The notes under the pieces are model-generated. The model ran no database searches and was not told the DNA's origin. It saw only the letters and a program-made list of their open reading frames with translations. Below, piece by piece: positions 55,546 to 64,000 of a stretch of DNA of 64,000 bases. Position 1 is the stretch's first letter. Each line of letters starts with the position of its first letter. The DNA comes from Methylocaldum sp. 14B (GTDB lineage Bacteria > Pseudomonadota > Gammaproteobacteria > Methylococcales > Methylococcaceae). Made by a program: the position numbers and the translations under genes. The stretch lies in contig NZ_MSCV01000019.1 of assembly GCF_002005105.1 (NCBI RefSeq), forward strand, positions 43,322-107,321. The letters run 5' to 3'.

Positions 55546-57891
55546 TCAACCCGCCGGGGCGTCCCTGGTCAAAAAGCGAATCACGATGTCCCTTATACCA
55601 CCAATATCCTCCGCGAGCATATTGTGACGATCGGCATGCACGGACCGGAGAATCCTGTTCTTCGAGCTCAGGGCCTTATAGATCATCCGCGCGCTTTCCG
55701 GATCGAGAATCGGATCGTGATCGGCCTGTGCCAATAATACCGGACACTGCACGTCCGCGAGACTTTCCTCCAGTTCCTGGATCAAGCGGCGCAGTTCGTA
55801 GAGCGTACGCAGAGGCACTTCCCGATAGGCGTATTGCGGATATTCCGGCGTTCTTTCCACGAACGGCCGGCTGTTTCGCCGAGACATCCAGCGAACCAGA
55901 ATGTTTGGGCTGCGGAGCAGCGGAGCCATGGGACCCGACGCGCTGAACTTGAAGGGCGGCGAAATCGCGGCTATCCCTGCCAAGCGCTCAGGCTGTTCGC
56001 TGGCCAGTTGCAGCGCCAACAGACCGCCGATTCCGGTGCCGACGATGTAAATGTGAGACGCATAAGCCTTCATGATCTCGTACCCGCGGCGCAAGGATTC
56101 GAGCCAGTCCTCCCAGCGTCGGTCTTTGAGGTCGTAGGGCGAAGTTCCGTGGCCTTTCAAACGGACGCCGAGGGCGTGAAAACCGAGATCGGCCAAGCGT
56201 CCGCCGAAGTCGCGCATTTCGGCCGGCGAAGACAAAAGTTCGTGGATCAGAATCACGCCGGCACCATTGCTCGATCGCGCCTTCAGAAAGAAGGGGCGAG
56301 GGCTCGCGGCCGCGGTTATCGCAGGAGACGTCAAACTTGGAGCGTGTTTGGCATAGTGTTTCGAATCCCATCGCCATGACCTGACCTCATCGTCGAACTG
56401 AAGATTTGCCAGTTCGAGAGCGCTTAGCTTCTTTTCCACCGATAGGGCGCGCTTGACTGCCTCCGTAATGCCGGAAATGGGTTCGATCTCGTTGGCATAA
56501 ACCGAGATTACGTTTTCGATGCGAATTTCATCGAATTCGTGTTCGTGAAGCAGCTTGGGCAGCAACCGATAACGATCCGGATGAACTTCGATCAGCCCGC
56601 TGGCTTTCGCGGTATCGATCAATTCTTGCAGACCGGAATGTTCGCCTTCCAGCAGGTTTCGATATTCCTCGGGGTCTTGCAGGCTGCGGTGAAGATGCAC
56701 GTGCGGCAATCGCTGGGTGTATTTGATGGCCAAATACAGGCTGCGGAAAAATTCGGCCCGGTCGATCTCGATCCGGTTACGTCTTGCGCGATACAAAATC
56801 AGTGTCGAGGCGAGGTGGCTGAGATTCACCGTCACCGCCTGATACATCTCGCGCATATATTTGTTGCGCACGATCTGGGCACGCTGGCGCAGCCGGCCGG
56901 CCAGGAGCCGCTCTTTCGTGTTGGCGGGTTTCCGGGTGACGGCGAAGACATCGTCGATTGTCCCGATGCGCGGCGCTACCCATTTTGCCAGCCAGGTTTC
57001 CCAGTGGTGCCAGGACTCCGACGCGATAATCGGATGTCCGAACTGGATATCCATATCGGTGTTGCGCAGCAGGATATTCCCCTCGATCAGGATTTCTTCC
57101 GCAGCCCGCCGGCTCAGCCCACGGCTCAACAGTTCGGCGGCGCTGCTCAAAATATGTTCGTTGATGCGTATGGGATAGAAGGTAATGTTCGCCGGAACCA
57201 CGATGGTGGGTTGGTGCGCGGCGGCCAGCAGGGCTTCGCGGCTCTCCATCCCGAGCGCCTCGGCCCATGATGTCAGACGCTCCTGCTGCCCTTGGTGCTC
57301 GGCGCGGCGCACGGCCATTTTGAAGATTTCAAGACCCATCGCCAGAACGGCGGCCCCGGTATGGTGTTTGCGCCTATCCATGCTGACTCGGGAGTAAATG
57401 CTGTAGCGGCCTCTTTTGTCGAGAACCCGGCGGTCCTTCACCATGCCCCCTTCGGGAAAGATGACGACCTTGCGGCCGAGCAGGATTTGTTCGGCGAGCC
57501 AGGGCAGAAGTCTCGGGTAGTTGTTCGGGATGACGCCGACGTCGCGCAGGAATCCCGCCAGGACACTGTCTTCCTCCTCGAAGAATTCCGCCGAGGCCAC
57601 CGAGCAGCAGTAGACCTTTCTGGCCTCGTACATCAGGTATTGGGGGATGAAGGTCTCGAATCGGGCGAAGTGGTTGAAAAGGAAGATATGGCCGCGATCA
57701 ATGATGTCCGGGCTGCCGTGCAAGGTGATGCGGACCTTGAGCAGCTTCTTGATCTGCCGGAAAACGCGCACCGACCAGTCATAAGTCGAGGTGTTGATGC
57801 CATATTCCGGATCTGCGTTCGGATGGCCTTCCATGTGGCGTTGTTTGAGAAACATACTTTTTCTGTCGGGTAGCGTACTCTCTCTTTTCAT
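55546..57891 (-). CDS. Acyltransferase (PlsC-like) fused to an alpha/beta-hydrolase domain
   Basis: 781 residues in two parts. The N-terminal half has the glycerolipid acyltransferase blocks NHFARFETFI (motif I, His present; Glu instead of the usual Asp) and FPEGGMVKDRR (motif III). After a helical linker, residues about 530-780 form an alpha/beta-hydrolase: GVILIHELLSSPAEM oxyanion region, GHGTSPYDLKDRRWEDW cap, acid Asp in QADHDPILDPESA, and His in HADRHNML. The nucleophile elbow reads VGTGIGG, so Ser of GxSxG is replaced by Gly and hydrolysis is doubtful. Adjacent to fadD; a role in phospholipid remodelling is plausible. Confidence 0.85.
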   Translation of the reverse strand: MKRESTLPDRKSMFLKQRHMEGHPNADPEYGINTSTYDWSVRVFRQIKKLLKVRITLHGSPDIIDRGHIFLFNHFARFETFIPQYLMYEARKVYCCSVASAEFFEEEDSVLAGFLRDVGVIPNNYPRLLPWLAEQILLGRKVVIFPEGGMVKDRRVLDKRGRYSIYSRVSMDRRKHHTGAAVLAMGLEIFKMAVRRAEHQGQQERLTSWAEALGMESREALLAAAHQPTIVVPANITFYPIRINEHILSSAAELLSRGLSRRAAEEILIEGNILLRNTDMDIQFGHPIIASESWHHWETWLAKWVAPRIGTIDDVFAVTRKPANTKERLLAGRLRQRAQIVRNKYMREMYQAVTVNLSHLASTLILYRARRNRIEIDRAEFFRSLYLAIKYTQRLPHVHLHRSLQDPEEYRNLLEGEHSGLQELIDTAKASGLIEVHPDRYRLLPKLLHEHEFDEIRIENVISVYANEIEPISGITEAVKRALSVEKKLSALELANLQFDDEVRSWRWDSKHYAKHAPSLTSPAITAAASPRPFFLKARSSNGAGVILIHELLSSPAEMRDFGGRLADLGFHALGVRLKGHGTSPYDLKDRRWEDWLESLRRGYEIMKAYASHIYIVGTGIGGLLALQLASEQPERLAGIAAISPPFKFSASGPMAPLLRSPNILVRWMSRRNSRPFVERTPEYPQYAYREVPLRTLYELRRLIQELEESLADVQCPVLLAQADHDPILDPESARMIYKALSSKNRILRSVHADRHNMLAEDIGGIRDIVIRFLTRDAPAG

Positions 57892-58011
57892 TTAGATCCA
57901 TCTGTGCCGATTGATTGCTCAATCGGCCGTCACCACCGTTTTGGTGGGACGAGTGGTATAGTAGGCCGAAAATTCAGTGCCGTTATCTGGCCTTTTTGTA
58001 GTCGCTTTCTC

Positions 58012-58530
58012 ATGACGTGGACGGAAGATCCCGAAATTTCGCCGGATGAGTATCCGGAGCGAATCAGTAAATCCCAGTTGAAGCGCGAAAGCGCAGCCTT
58101 GCAGGATCTTGGAGAAGAGTTGATCGGCTTATCCCGCGAACAGCTCGAGCGGCTGGACTTGCCTGTAGAGCTGATGGAAGCGGTGCGGCTCGGACAGTCC
58201 ATCACCGAGCGCGGCGCCCTCAAGCGGCAGCGCAAGTATATCGGCAAAGTGCTGCGCCATATCGACGCTGAACCCATTCGGGCAGGGCTCGCGGCCCTCA
58301 GGAACGAGAGCGCTGAAGCGGTGCACCGGCAGCATGTCATCGAACGTTGGCGCGATCGCATGATAGCCGAAGGCGATGCCGCGATTAACGAATTCTTGGC
58401 AGCCCATCCGGGAGCCGACCGGCAGAAGTTGCGGCAGCTGTCCCGAGACGCGCGCCGGGAGCGCGATGCGGCGGCTGCCCCCAAGTCTGCTCGCTTGCTG
58501 TTTCGGTACTTGCGGGAAGTTCTGGAGTGA
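58012..58530 (+). CDS. darP: Ribosome-associated protein DarP (YjgA, DUF615)
   Basis: 172 residues from ATG 58012; the frame is open to 57904 but upstream residues are unlike the family. Core motifs of DUF615: SKSQLKRESAALQDLGEELI, LPVELMEAVRLGQSITERGALKRQRKYIGKVLRHID and QLSRDARRERDAAAAPKSARLLFRYLREV. DarP binds the 50S subunit and helps late large-subunit assembly. Divergent from the acyltransferase-hydrolase gene; the next gene begins 10 bp after its stop. Confidence 0.95.
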   Translation: MTWTEDPEISPDEYPERISKSQLKRESAALQDLGEELIGLSREQLERLDLPVELMEAVRLGQSITERGALKRQRKYIGKVLRHIDAEPIRAGLAALRNESAEAVHRQHVIERWRDRMIAEGDAAINEFLAAHPGADRQKLRQLSRDARRERDAAAAPKSARLLFRYLREVLE

Positions 58531-58539
58531 GGTTGACCC

Positions 58540-59808
58540 GTGAAGTATCGGATTAGGTCGGTTTTTCTGCCGATCCTTTTCGCAGTCTTTGCCGCCGTAT
58601 TTCAGGTTGCAAAGGCCGAAGAGAGTATCGATCGGCTGCTGTTTTCGCGGAGGTCGCTAGGGCCGGCGGAGTTGGCGGTCATCGTGAACGAGGCCGACCC
58701 GTCGAGCGTCGCCATCGGCAATTACTACCAAAAACGGCGAGGCATACCCGAGGAGAACATGATACGGGTGAGTTTTCCGCCGGGTACCGACAACCTGCCG
58801 CGCGCCCAGTTCGAATCCGTCAAGCAGGCGGTGGACAGTCGGACGCCGCCGGGGGTTCAAGCCTATGCGCTCGCATGGATGGCGCCGTTCAGGGTCGATT
58901 GCATGTCGATCACCTCCGCTTTCGCGCTAGGTTTCGACCAAGCCTATTGTTCGAGCAAATGCGGCGAAACCAAGCCCAGCGGATACTTTCATTCCGCCAG
59001 CCGCGCGCCTTATACCGATCACGGCATTCGGCCCGCGATGATGCTGGCCGGGCGCACGGTCCGGGATGTCCGCAAACTGATCGATCGCGGCATCGCCTCC
59101 GACCGGACCTATCCGGCCGGTACCGGTTACTTGCTGAACACCTCCGACAAGCACCGAAGCGTTCGGGCTGTCACGTTCGACAAGACGGTCGATATGCTCG
59201 GCGCGGCGATCCGGCTGCATCGGGTTGAAGCGGACTTCATCAGCGGCAAGCAGGATGTGCTGTTCTACTTTACCGGACTGGCGAAGGTGCCGGATCTCGA
59301 CACCTTGGGTTTCGTGCCCGGGGCGATGGCGGATCACCTGACCTCGTTCGGCGGGAGGCTGACCGAAAATGCCCAGATGAGCAGCGTGCGCTGGCTGGAG
59401 GCGGGGGCTACGGCGAGCTACGGCACGGTGACGGAACCCTGCAATATCCTGAGCAAGTTTCCTCATCCGGCCGTGGCTATGTGGCACTATCTGGAAGGCG
59501 ATACGGTACTCGAAGCCTATTGGAAAAGCGTCGCCCGGCCAGGGGAGGGCGTTTTCATCGGCGAGCCTTTGGCGGCGCCCTTCGCGCCTCAATTGATCCA
59601 GCATAAAGGCCTGATCACCGTCAAGCTGTTTTCCCCGAGGTCGCATATGCTGGCGTTGCAAGCCGCGACCAGCGCTATCGGACCCTACCGTTCGGCGGTC
59701 AAAACCTATGTCCTCATACCCGGCTATAATGAACTGTCCTTCCAATTGCCGGATACCGCCGCATTTTATCGATTGGCCTATCCGGGCAGCGAACAAACCA
59801 AGAAATAG
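58540..59808 (+). CDS. TIGR03790-like exosortase-associated protein
   Basis: 422 residues, GTG start 10 bp after darP. Signal peptide LPILFAVFAAVFQVAKA, then LGPAELAVIVNEADPSSVAIGNYYQKRRGIPEENMIRVSFP and AYALAWMAPFRVDCMSITSAFALGFD, the pattern of the TIGR03790 family. That family is known mainly from genomes that carry exosortase, so it belongs with the PEP-CTERM system inferred at 7175-11443. Several cysteines (CMSITS, CSSKCGE) could form disulfides. No catalytic motif recognised. It is followed by glycan synthesis genes, in keeping with a surface-polymer role. Confidence 0.82.
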   Translation: MKYRIRSVFLPILFAVFAAVFQVAKAEESIDRLLFSRRSLGPAELAVIVNEADPSSVAIGNYYQKRRGIPEENMIRVSFPPGTDNLPRAQFESVKQAVDSRTPPGVQAYALAWMAPFRVDCMSITSAFALGFDQAYCSSKCGETKPSGYFHSASRAPYTDHGIRPAMMLAGRTVRDVRKLIDRGIASDRTYPAGTGYLLNTSDKHRSVRAVTFDKTVDMLGAAIRLHRVEADFISGKQDVLFYFTGLAKVPDLDTLGFVPGAMADHLTSFGGRLTENAQMSSVRWLEAGATASYGTVTEPCNILSKFPHPAVAMWHYLEGDTVLEAYWKSVARPGEGVFIGEPLAAPFAPQLIQHKGLITVKLFSPRSHMLALQAATSAIGPYRSAVKTYVLIPGYNELSFQLPDTAAFYRLAYPGSEQTKK

Positions 59809-59866
59809 TTCAAAAGAATTCGTGCCGGTTTTCTTTCGGCTGCCGAGCGGCGCAGCAAAATAACTG

Positions 59867-60892
59867 ATGAGTCTTTTTTCGTTAGGGTTTTTGGTCATCT
59901 CCGTGCTGCTGGTTTCCGGCATCCTGACGGGAGCGGTGCGCGGTTACGCGACCAAACGCTTGCTGGATCTGCCCAATGCCCGCAGTTCCCACCAGGTGCC
60001 GACGCCCCGCGGCGGCGGTTTGGCGGTCGTGCTGTCTTTCACGCTCGTCGCGGCCGGTCTCCACTGGCTGGGACAAATCTCATTCGAGCTTTTTATGCTC
60101 GTGCTCGGGGCACTGCCGATAGCTGCCATCGGTTTCTGGGACGATCACGGACACGTACCTGCAAGATGGCGTCTGATCGTGCAGATCGCTTGCGCCGGCT
60201 GGGCGCTTTATTGGCTGGGCGGCTTCGAATCGATCCGGTTCGCCGCCGAAATTTACGAATTGGGCTGGCTCGGCCCCGTTCTCGCCGGTTTGCTGGCGGT
60301 CTGGCTGTTGAACCTGTTCAACTTCATGGACGGCATAGACGGCATCGCGGGAATCGAGGTTGTTTCGGTGGCGATATCCGCGTACGGGCTTCTGACCTAT
60401 CAGTCGCCGCTGTTCCCAGGGGATGCAAATGTTTTATTGTTAGCCCTGGCGGCAGCGGCGGGCGGCTTCTTATGTTGGAACTGGCCTCCCGCGAAAATCT
60501 TCATGGGGGATGTTGGGAGCGCGTTCGTCGGGTTCGTTCTGGCCGTTTTCGCGCTGCGTACCTCCGTCGAAGGTACGCTGTCCCTGGCGGTCTGGCTGAT
60601 TCTGTTCGGCGTGTTTTTCGTGGATGCGAGCGTGACGCTGGTGAGGCGTATGCTCAGCGGGCAGCGCTGGTACGAGGCGCACCGCAGCCATGCGTATCAG
60701 CGTGCGGCGCGGCGCTGGGCCAGTCACAAGCGGATCAGCCTGTCGGTCTTGGCCATCAATCTGTGCTGGTTATTGCCTTGGGCCTTCGCGGCGGTGCGCT
60801 GGCCGCAGCTGGAGCCGGTCTTTCTGGCGTGCGCCTATGCGCCTTTGATAGGCTTGGCGCTATGGCTGGAGGCAGGAAAACAGGGGGGGTAA
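59867..60892 (+). CDS. WecA-like undecaprenyl-phosphate glycosyl-1-phosphate transferase
   Basis: 341 residues with about ten membrane helices and the MraY/WecA catalytic motifs: NARSSHQVPTPRGGGLAVV, the DDHG acidic pair (Asp-Asp at residues about 88-89), FNFMDGIDGIAGIE, GDVGSAFVGF, and the C-terminal HRSHAYQRA loop. Starts O-antigen or exopolysaccharide repeat units by transferring a HexNAc-1-phosphate to undecaprenyl phosphate at the inner membrane. Only 3 bases before the next ORF, which is a nucleotide-sugar dehydratase. Confidence 0.93.
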   Translation: MSLFSLGFLVISVLLVSGILTGAVRGYATKRLLDLPNARSSHQVPTPRGGGLAVVLSFTLVAAGLHWLGQISFELFMLVLGALPIAAIGFWDDHGHVPARWRLIVQIACAGWALYWLGGFESIRFAAEIYELGWLGPVLAGLLAVWLLNLFNFMDGIDGIAGIEVVSVAISAYGLLTYQSPLFPGDANVLLLALAAAAGGFLCWNWPPAKIFMGDVGSAFVGFVLAVFALRTSVEGTLSLAVWLILFGVFFVDASVTLVRRMLSGQRWYEAHRSHAYQRAARRWASHKRISLSVLAINLCWLLPWAFAAVRWPQLEPVFLACAYAPLIGLALWLEAGKQGG

Positions 60893-60895
60893 GCG

Positions 60896-62785
60896 ATGCA
60901 GGACATGCTTTCGAAAATGCGCTCGGGAACGATCATATTCATTCATGATTTGATCATGGTGGCGCTCGCCTGGCTGGGCGCTTATTGGCTGCGGTTCAAT
61001 TTGTCGTTGCCGCCCGAACTCGAAACGCGGACTTCGCTGCACTGGCTGCCCCTGGTCCTCGTCGTCCAAGCCGTGTTTTTCCGCCGCTTGGGACTGTATC
61101 GCGGCATCTGGCGGTTCGCGTCCATTCCCGACCTGGTTCGTATCGCCAAGGCGTCTTGCCTCGGGATTGCCACGATCGCCATCATCCTGTTTTCCGTCAA
61201 TCGGCTGGAAGGCGTGCCCCGTTCCGTCATTCCGCTCTATGCGGTGCTGCTGCTATTTCTGTTGTCCACGCCGCGGCTGATCTACCGCATCTGGAAAGAT
61301 CGCGGCGCGCCGATGTCGGCCGGGCGGCGCGCGCTGATCGTCGGTGCGGGCAAGGCCGGCGAAATGCTGGTGAGGGACCTGCTTCGCGCCGCCGGGACCG
61401 AGTTCGCCCCGATCGCGTTCGTGGATGACGATCCGAAGAAGAAAGGAAGCGAGATTCACGGCGTGAGAGTGAGGGGACGTTGCGAACAGATTCCGCGGCT
61501 CGTCGAGAAATTGGAGATCGAGACGATTCTGATCGCGGTGCCATCCGCCACGGACAAGGAGATGCGGCGTCTCGTCGAAATTTGCGAAGGAACCGGCGTC
61601 CCATTTCTGACCTTGCCGTCGATGCAGGAAATGCTGTCGGGCCAAATGTCGGGGCACCTGCGCGAAGTCTCCATCGAGGATTTGCTCGGACGCGCGCCGA
61701 TCAAGCTCGACCGGCAGGGCATTCAGGCCCATCTCGGCGGAAAGCGGGTTCTGGTTACCGGCGGAGGCGGCTCGATCGGCTCGGAGCTCTGCAAGCAAAT
61801 CGCACAATTTTCCGTTGCCGAGCTGATCGTTTTCGAGCGCTCCGAATTCAATCTCTACCAGATCGAACGGGCGTTGAGGCGCAGCTTCCCCGGATTGCGC
61901 CTGTCCGCGATACTCGGCGATGTCACCGACAAGCTCGCCGTCGAGCAGGTGATTTCGCAATATCGGCCGGAAGTCATCTTCCATGCGGCGGCGTACAAGC
62001 ACGTCCCGTTGCTGGAATATCAGGTCCGCCAGGCAGTTCAGAATAATGTTCTGGGTACTTATACGGTGGCGGAAGCGGCAATCGCGGGCGGCGTCGACGA
62101 ATTCGTGCTGATCTCCACCGACAAGGCCGTAGCCCCCGAAAACGTCATGGGAGCGACCAAGCGGGCGGCGGAAGTCTTGGTGCAGAGCATGAACGGCGTC
62201 GCCGGGACTCGTTTCATCAACGTGCGTTTCGGCAACGTGCTGGATTCCGCGGGCAGCGTGGTGCCTCTGTTCCGCGAGCAAATCAGGGCCGGCGGGCCGG
62301 TCACCGTGACTCATCCCGATGTCACCCGCTATTTCATGACGATACCCGAGGCCTGCCAATTGATCATGCAGGCCGCGACCATCGGAAAAGGCGGAGAAGT
62401 CTTCGTGCTGGACATGGGCGACCCGGTCAAGATCAGCTACCTGGCCGAACAGATGATCCGCTTGAGCGGCAAACGCCCCGGACAGGATATCCGGATCGAA
62501 TATGTCGGACTCCGGCCCGGCGAAAAAATCAGCGAGGAATTGTTCAACGATCATGAGGGGCCCACGCCGACCGAGCACAGCAAGCTCTTGCTGGCCCATC
62601 CCCTGACCGTCGACTATCGGATGGCCAAGAAAGCCGTGATCGAGCTGGCCGAGGCTTGCCGGTCTTTCGACGAGGCCGCGATCCTGCACAAGCTCAAGTG
62701 GCTGGTTCCGGAATACGTCCAGCGTACCGCCGCCGAGTATGGAGAAGACGATCGGTCCGCCATTCAGCGATCGCTTGTTTTATAA
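60896..62785 (+). CDS. WbpM/CapD-like nucleotide-sugar 4,6-dehydratase
   Basis: 629 residues. Four N-terminal membrane helices (about 15-130), then a Rossmann CoA-binding-like domain (LIVGAGKAGEMLVRDLLR, about 140-280) and a second short-chain dehydrogenase domain with VTGGGGSIGSELCKQI and the catalytic ISTDKAVAPENVMGATKRAAE region, where Asp-Lys replaces the usual Tyr-based centre, as in WbpM, FlaA1 and PglF. It makes a 4-keto-6-deoxy (QuiNAc/FucNAc-type) UDP-sugar for surface polysaccharide, matching the WecA-like partner. Confidence 0.94.
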   Translation: MQDMLSKMRSGTIIFIHDLIMVALAWLGAYWLRFNLSLPPELETRTSLHWLPLVLVVQAVFFRRLGLYRGIWRFASIPDLVRIAKASCLGIATIAIILFSVNRLEGVPRSVIPLYAVLLLFLLSTPRLIYRIWKDRGAPMSAGRRALIVGAGKAGEMLVRDLLRAAGTEFAPIAFVDDDPKKKGSEIHGVRVRGRCEQIPRLVEKLEIETILIAVPSATDKEMRRLVEICEGTGVPFLTLPSMQEMLSGQMSGHLREVSIEDLLGRAPIKLDRQGIQAHLGGKRVLVTGGGGSIGSELCKQIAQFSVAELIVFERSEFNLYQIERALRRSFPGLRLSAILGDVTDKLAVEQVISQYRPEVIFHAAAYKHVPLLEYQVRQAVQNNVLGTYTVAEAAIAGGVDEFVLISTDKAVAPENVMGATKRAAEVLVQSMNGVAGTRFINVRFGNVLDSAGSVVPLFREQIRAGGPVTVTHPDVTRYFMTIPEACQLIMQAATIGKGGEVFVLDMGDPVKISYLAEQMIRLSGKRPGQDIRIEYVGLRPGEKISEELFNDHEGPTPTEHSKLLLAHPLTVDYRMAKKAVIELAEACRSFDEAAILHKLKWLVPEYVQRTAAEYGEDDRSAIQRSLVL

Positions 62786-62814
62786 TGTGTTGTCGGGTAC
62801 CATACCCGCTTTTT
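62781..62814 (+). promoter_or_regulatory. rplM promoter -10 and leader hairpin
   Basis: A perfect TATAAT (62781-62786) overlaps the end of the dehydratase gene, 60 bp before rplM; no good -35 was found. Immediately downstream, CGGGTA (62794-62799) pairs with TACCCG (62803-62808) and is followed by CTTTTT. It can be read as a weak terminator of the dehydratase operon, a 5' stabilising hairpin or part of a ribosomal-protein leader (L13 is known to autoregulate rplM-rpsI in E. coli). Confidence 0.5.
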
Positions 62815-62845
62815 CGAACAACGCCAGAGTTTGGAGCGTGCAGTA

Positions 62846-63274
62846 ATGAAGACCTTTAGCGCAAAACCGGCCGAAGTAAAACGCGACTGGTACGTCATCG
62901 ACGCGGAAGGAAAGACGCTGGGGCGCCTTTCGACGGAGATCGCGCGTCGTCTGCGCGGCAAACACAAAGCGGAATACACGCCTCATGTCGACACCGGCGA
63001 CTACATCATCGTCGTCAACGCGGAAAAAGTGCGTGTTACCGGCAATAAAGAGCAAGACAAGATCTATTACAAGCACACCGGTTACATCGGCAACATGAAG
63101 TCCGTGGCCCTGGGCAAGCTGCGCGGAACTCATCCGGAGCGCATCATCCAGACCGCCGTAAAAGGCATGTTGCCCCGCAATCCTTTGGGCCGCGCCATGT
63201 TCAGCAAGCTGAAAGTCTATGCAGGGCCCACGCACAATCACCAGGCTCAACAGCCCAAATTGTTGGAAATCTAA
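62846..63274 (+). CDS. rplM: 50S ribosomal protein L13
   Basis: 142 residues from ATG 62846 ([19 protein letters not shown]), the standard L13 start; GGAG 10 bases upstream. A TTG further upstream is ignored. Contains the L13 signature [15 protein letters not shown] near the C terminus and [19 protein letters not shown]. Assembles early into the large subunit. Co-transcribed with rpsI. Confidence 0.98.
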   Translation: MKTFSAKPAEVKRDWYVIDAEGKTLGRLSTEIARRLRGKHKAEYTPHVDTGDYIIVVNAEKVRVTGNKEQDKIYYKHTGYIGNMKSVALGKLRGTHPERIIQTAVKGMLPRNPLGRAMFSKLKVYAGPTHNHQAQQPKLLEI

Positions 63275-63294
63275 TTTAAGAAGCTGAATCAACC

Positions 63295-63687
63295 ATGGCA
63301 CAAGCGCAGTATTACGGAACAGGTCGCCGCAAAAGCGCGGTCGCACGCGTCTACGCAAAATCCGGAACCGGTCGTATTGTCGTTAACGACAAACAACTGG
63401 AAGAGTACTTCGGCAGAAAGACCGACCAGATGGTCGTGCGCCAGCCGCTCGAACTCGTGGCTCTGGGAGAGAAGATGGACGTGTTCGTCAAGGTCGCAGG
63501 CGGCGGTCCCACCGGCCAGGCCGGAGCCATCCGCCATGGATTGACCCGCGCCCTCATGAGCTTCGACGAAACCCTGCGCCAGCCGCTGCGCAGAGCCGGC
63601 TACGTCACCCGCGACGCGCGCGAAGTCGAACGTAAGAAAGTCGGCCTGCACAAAGCAAGACGCCGTCCGCAGTACTCCAAGCGTTAA
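63295..63687 (+). CDS. rpsI: 30S ribosomal protein S9
   Basis: 130 residues, starting 20 bp after rplM. S9 signature [19 protein letters not shown] and the basic C-terminal tail RRPQYSKR that reaches the P-site tRNA. Followed by a strong hairpin terminator. Confidence 0.98.
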   Translation: MAQAQYYGTGRRKSAVARVYAKSGTGRIVVNDKQLEEYFGRKTDQMVVRQPLELVALGEKMDVFVKVAGGGPTGQAGAIRHGLTRALMSFDETLRQPLRRAGYVTRDAREVERKKVGLHKARRRPQYSKR

Positions 63688-63693
63688 TGCAAG

Positions 63694-63720
63694 GCACGCC
63701 GGCTTCCCCGGCGTGCTTTA
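63694..63720 (+). terminator. Terminator of rplM-rpsI
   Basis: GCACGCCGG (63694-63702) pairs perfectly with CCGGCGTGC (63708-63716), loop CTTCC, followed by TTTA. It separates the ribosomal operon from the tRNA gene. Confidence 0.85.
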
Positions 63721-63725
63721 CTTAC

Positions 63726-63799
63726 TGGGGGATCGTCTAGCGGTAGGACTACGGACTCTGACTCCGTCAACCCTGGTTCGAATCCAGGTCCCCCAGCCA
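63726..63799 (+). tRNA. tRNA-Gln (anticodon CTG)
   Basis: Acceptor arms TGGGGGA (63726-63732) and TCCCCCA (63789-63795), discriminator G and encoded CCA (63797-63799). The anticodon loop CTCTGAC sits in an ACGGA/TCCGT stem and gives CTG, which reads CAG. The T-arm CCTGG-TTCGAAT-CCAGG is canonical. Single tRNA, 10 bp after the terminator. Confidence 0.95.
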
Positions 63800-63806
63800 A
63801 CAATTC

Positions 63807-63837
63807 AAAGGGCCATACTTCGGTATGGCCCTTTTTT
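63807..63837 (+). terminator. Terminator of the tRNA-Gln gene
   Basis: AAAGGGCCATAC (63807-63818) pairs with GTATGGCCCTTT (63823-63834) around a TTCG tetraloop, followed by T residues. A textbook strong terminator. Confidence 0.95.
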
Positions 63838-63954
63838 GTTGCCTGACGCCAACAGAGCTTTGAACGGGTGCTTAGAGCGGCTGTCGGATTGGTTTACGGC
63901 TCGTGGGAGCGGGCTTTAGAGCACTTTCTGATTCGGTGTAAGGGAGCCCCATAT

Positions 63955-64000
63955 GTAGGTCGGCAATCCCTTGCCGACGTACCGGCTCGGCAAAGGGCTT
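63955..64000. repeat. Start of a palindromic GTCGGCAA/TTGCCGAC repeat (cut by the window end)
   Basis: GTCGGCAA and TTGCCGAC flank TCCC, then the text continues with a CGGCTCGGCAAAGGGCTT segment running off the window. This is the kind of short dispersed repeat often seen between genes. The 63838-63954 stretch before it has no gene. Confidence 0.5.

Overview
The window reads as chromosomal DNA of a gammaproteobacterium, and my best inference is a methanotroph of the Methylococcales type. Supporting this are a bacteriohemerythrin with all diiron ligands, an exosortase/PEP-CTERM surface-protein system (PEP-CTERM protein, PrsT-like TPR lipoprotein, TIGR03790-like protein, exosortase-associated acyltransferases), AmgK/MurU-type peptidoglycan recycling and DarP. 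No methane oxidation gene is present, so the genus is not fixed by this sequence. There are no phage genes, no rRNA, no CRISPR array and only one clear mobile element.

Layout. 1-6700: end of an AmgK-like sugar kinase gene overlapping murU, a small membrane protein, a histidine phosphatase overlapping argH, bacteriohemerythrin, pgi and an O-methyltransferase. 6700-11450: a PEP-CTERM protein behind a candidate sigma-54 promoter, then a multi-hairpin RNA-like structure in the leader of a prsT-like gene. 11650-13650: a membrane-anchored hexapeptide acyltransferase and a GT1-like glycosyltransferase on the minus strand. 14270-20100: a LolCDE-like ABC exporter (two paired permeases and an ATPase) with a LolA-like periplasmic protein and an outer-membrane barrel protein. 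20140-24020: a ThiF/nitroreductase fusion divergent from two LuxI-like, exosortase-associated acyltransferases. 24380-28920: a second ABC exporter (membrane-fusion protein, ATPase, two permeases), whose last gene carries a 235-bp MITE exactly at its start codon. 29000-35930: unlinked genes (DUF5063, an unknown 530-residue protein, MEKHLA, a spermidine-synthase-like protein, an EF-G paralogue, DUF4156).

36170-46150 (minus) is a complete guanidine catabolism operon. A guanidine-I (ykkC) riboswitch leads an ABC uptake system, two DUF1989 proteins (carboxyguanidine deiminase subunits), a biotin-dependent carboxylase usually annotated as urea carboxylase, and allophanate hydrolase. A beta-barrel porin is divergent from it. 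47970-57890 (minus) is a fatty-acid beta-oxidation group (fadD, fadA, fadN-like, fadE-like) with an acyltransferase/hydrolase fusion whose hydrolase part lacks the nucleophilic serine. 58010-62790 holds darP, a TIGR03790-like exosortase-associated protein, a WecA-like glycan-initiating transferase and a WbpM-like dehydratase. The window ends with rplM-rpsI, tRNA-Gln(CTG) and terminators.

Most interesting parts: (i) the 14-29 kb region, which may synthesise and export an acylated small molecule or lipid through an E1/nitroreductase fusion, two LuxI-like acyltransferases and two ABC exporters; (ii) the structured leader upstream of prsT; (iii) the MITE that regenerated a start codon through its target duplication; (iv) the riboswitch-led reassignment of the urea carboxylase cluster to guanidine.
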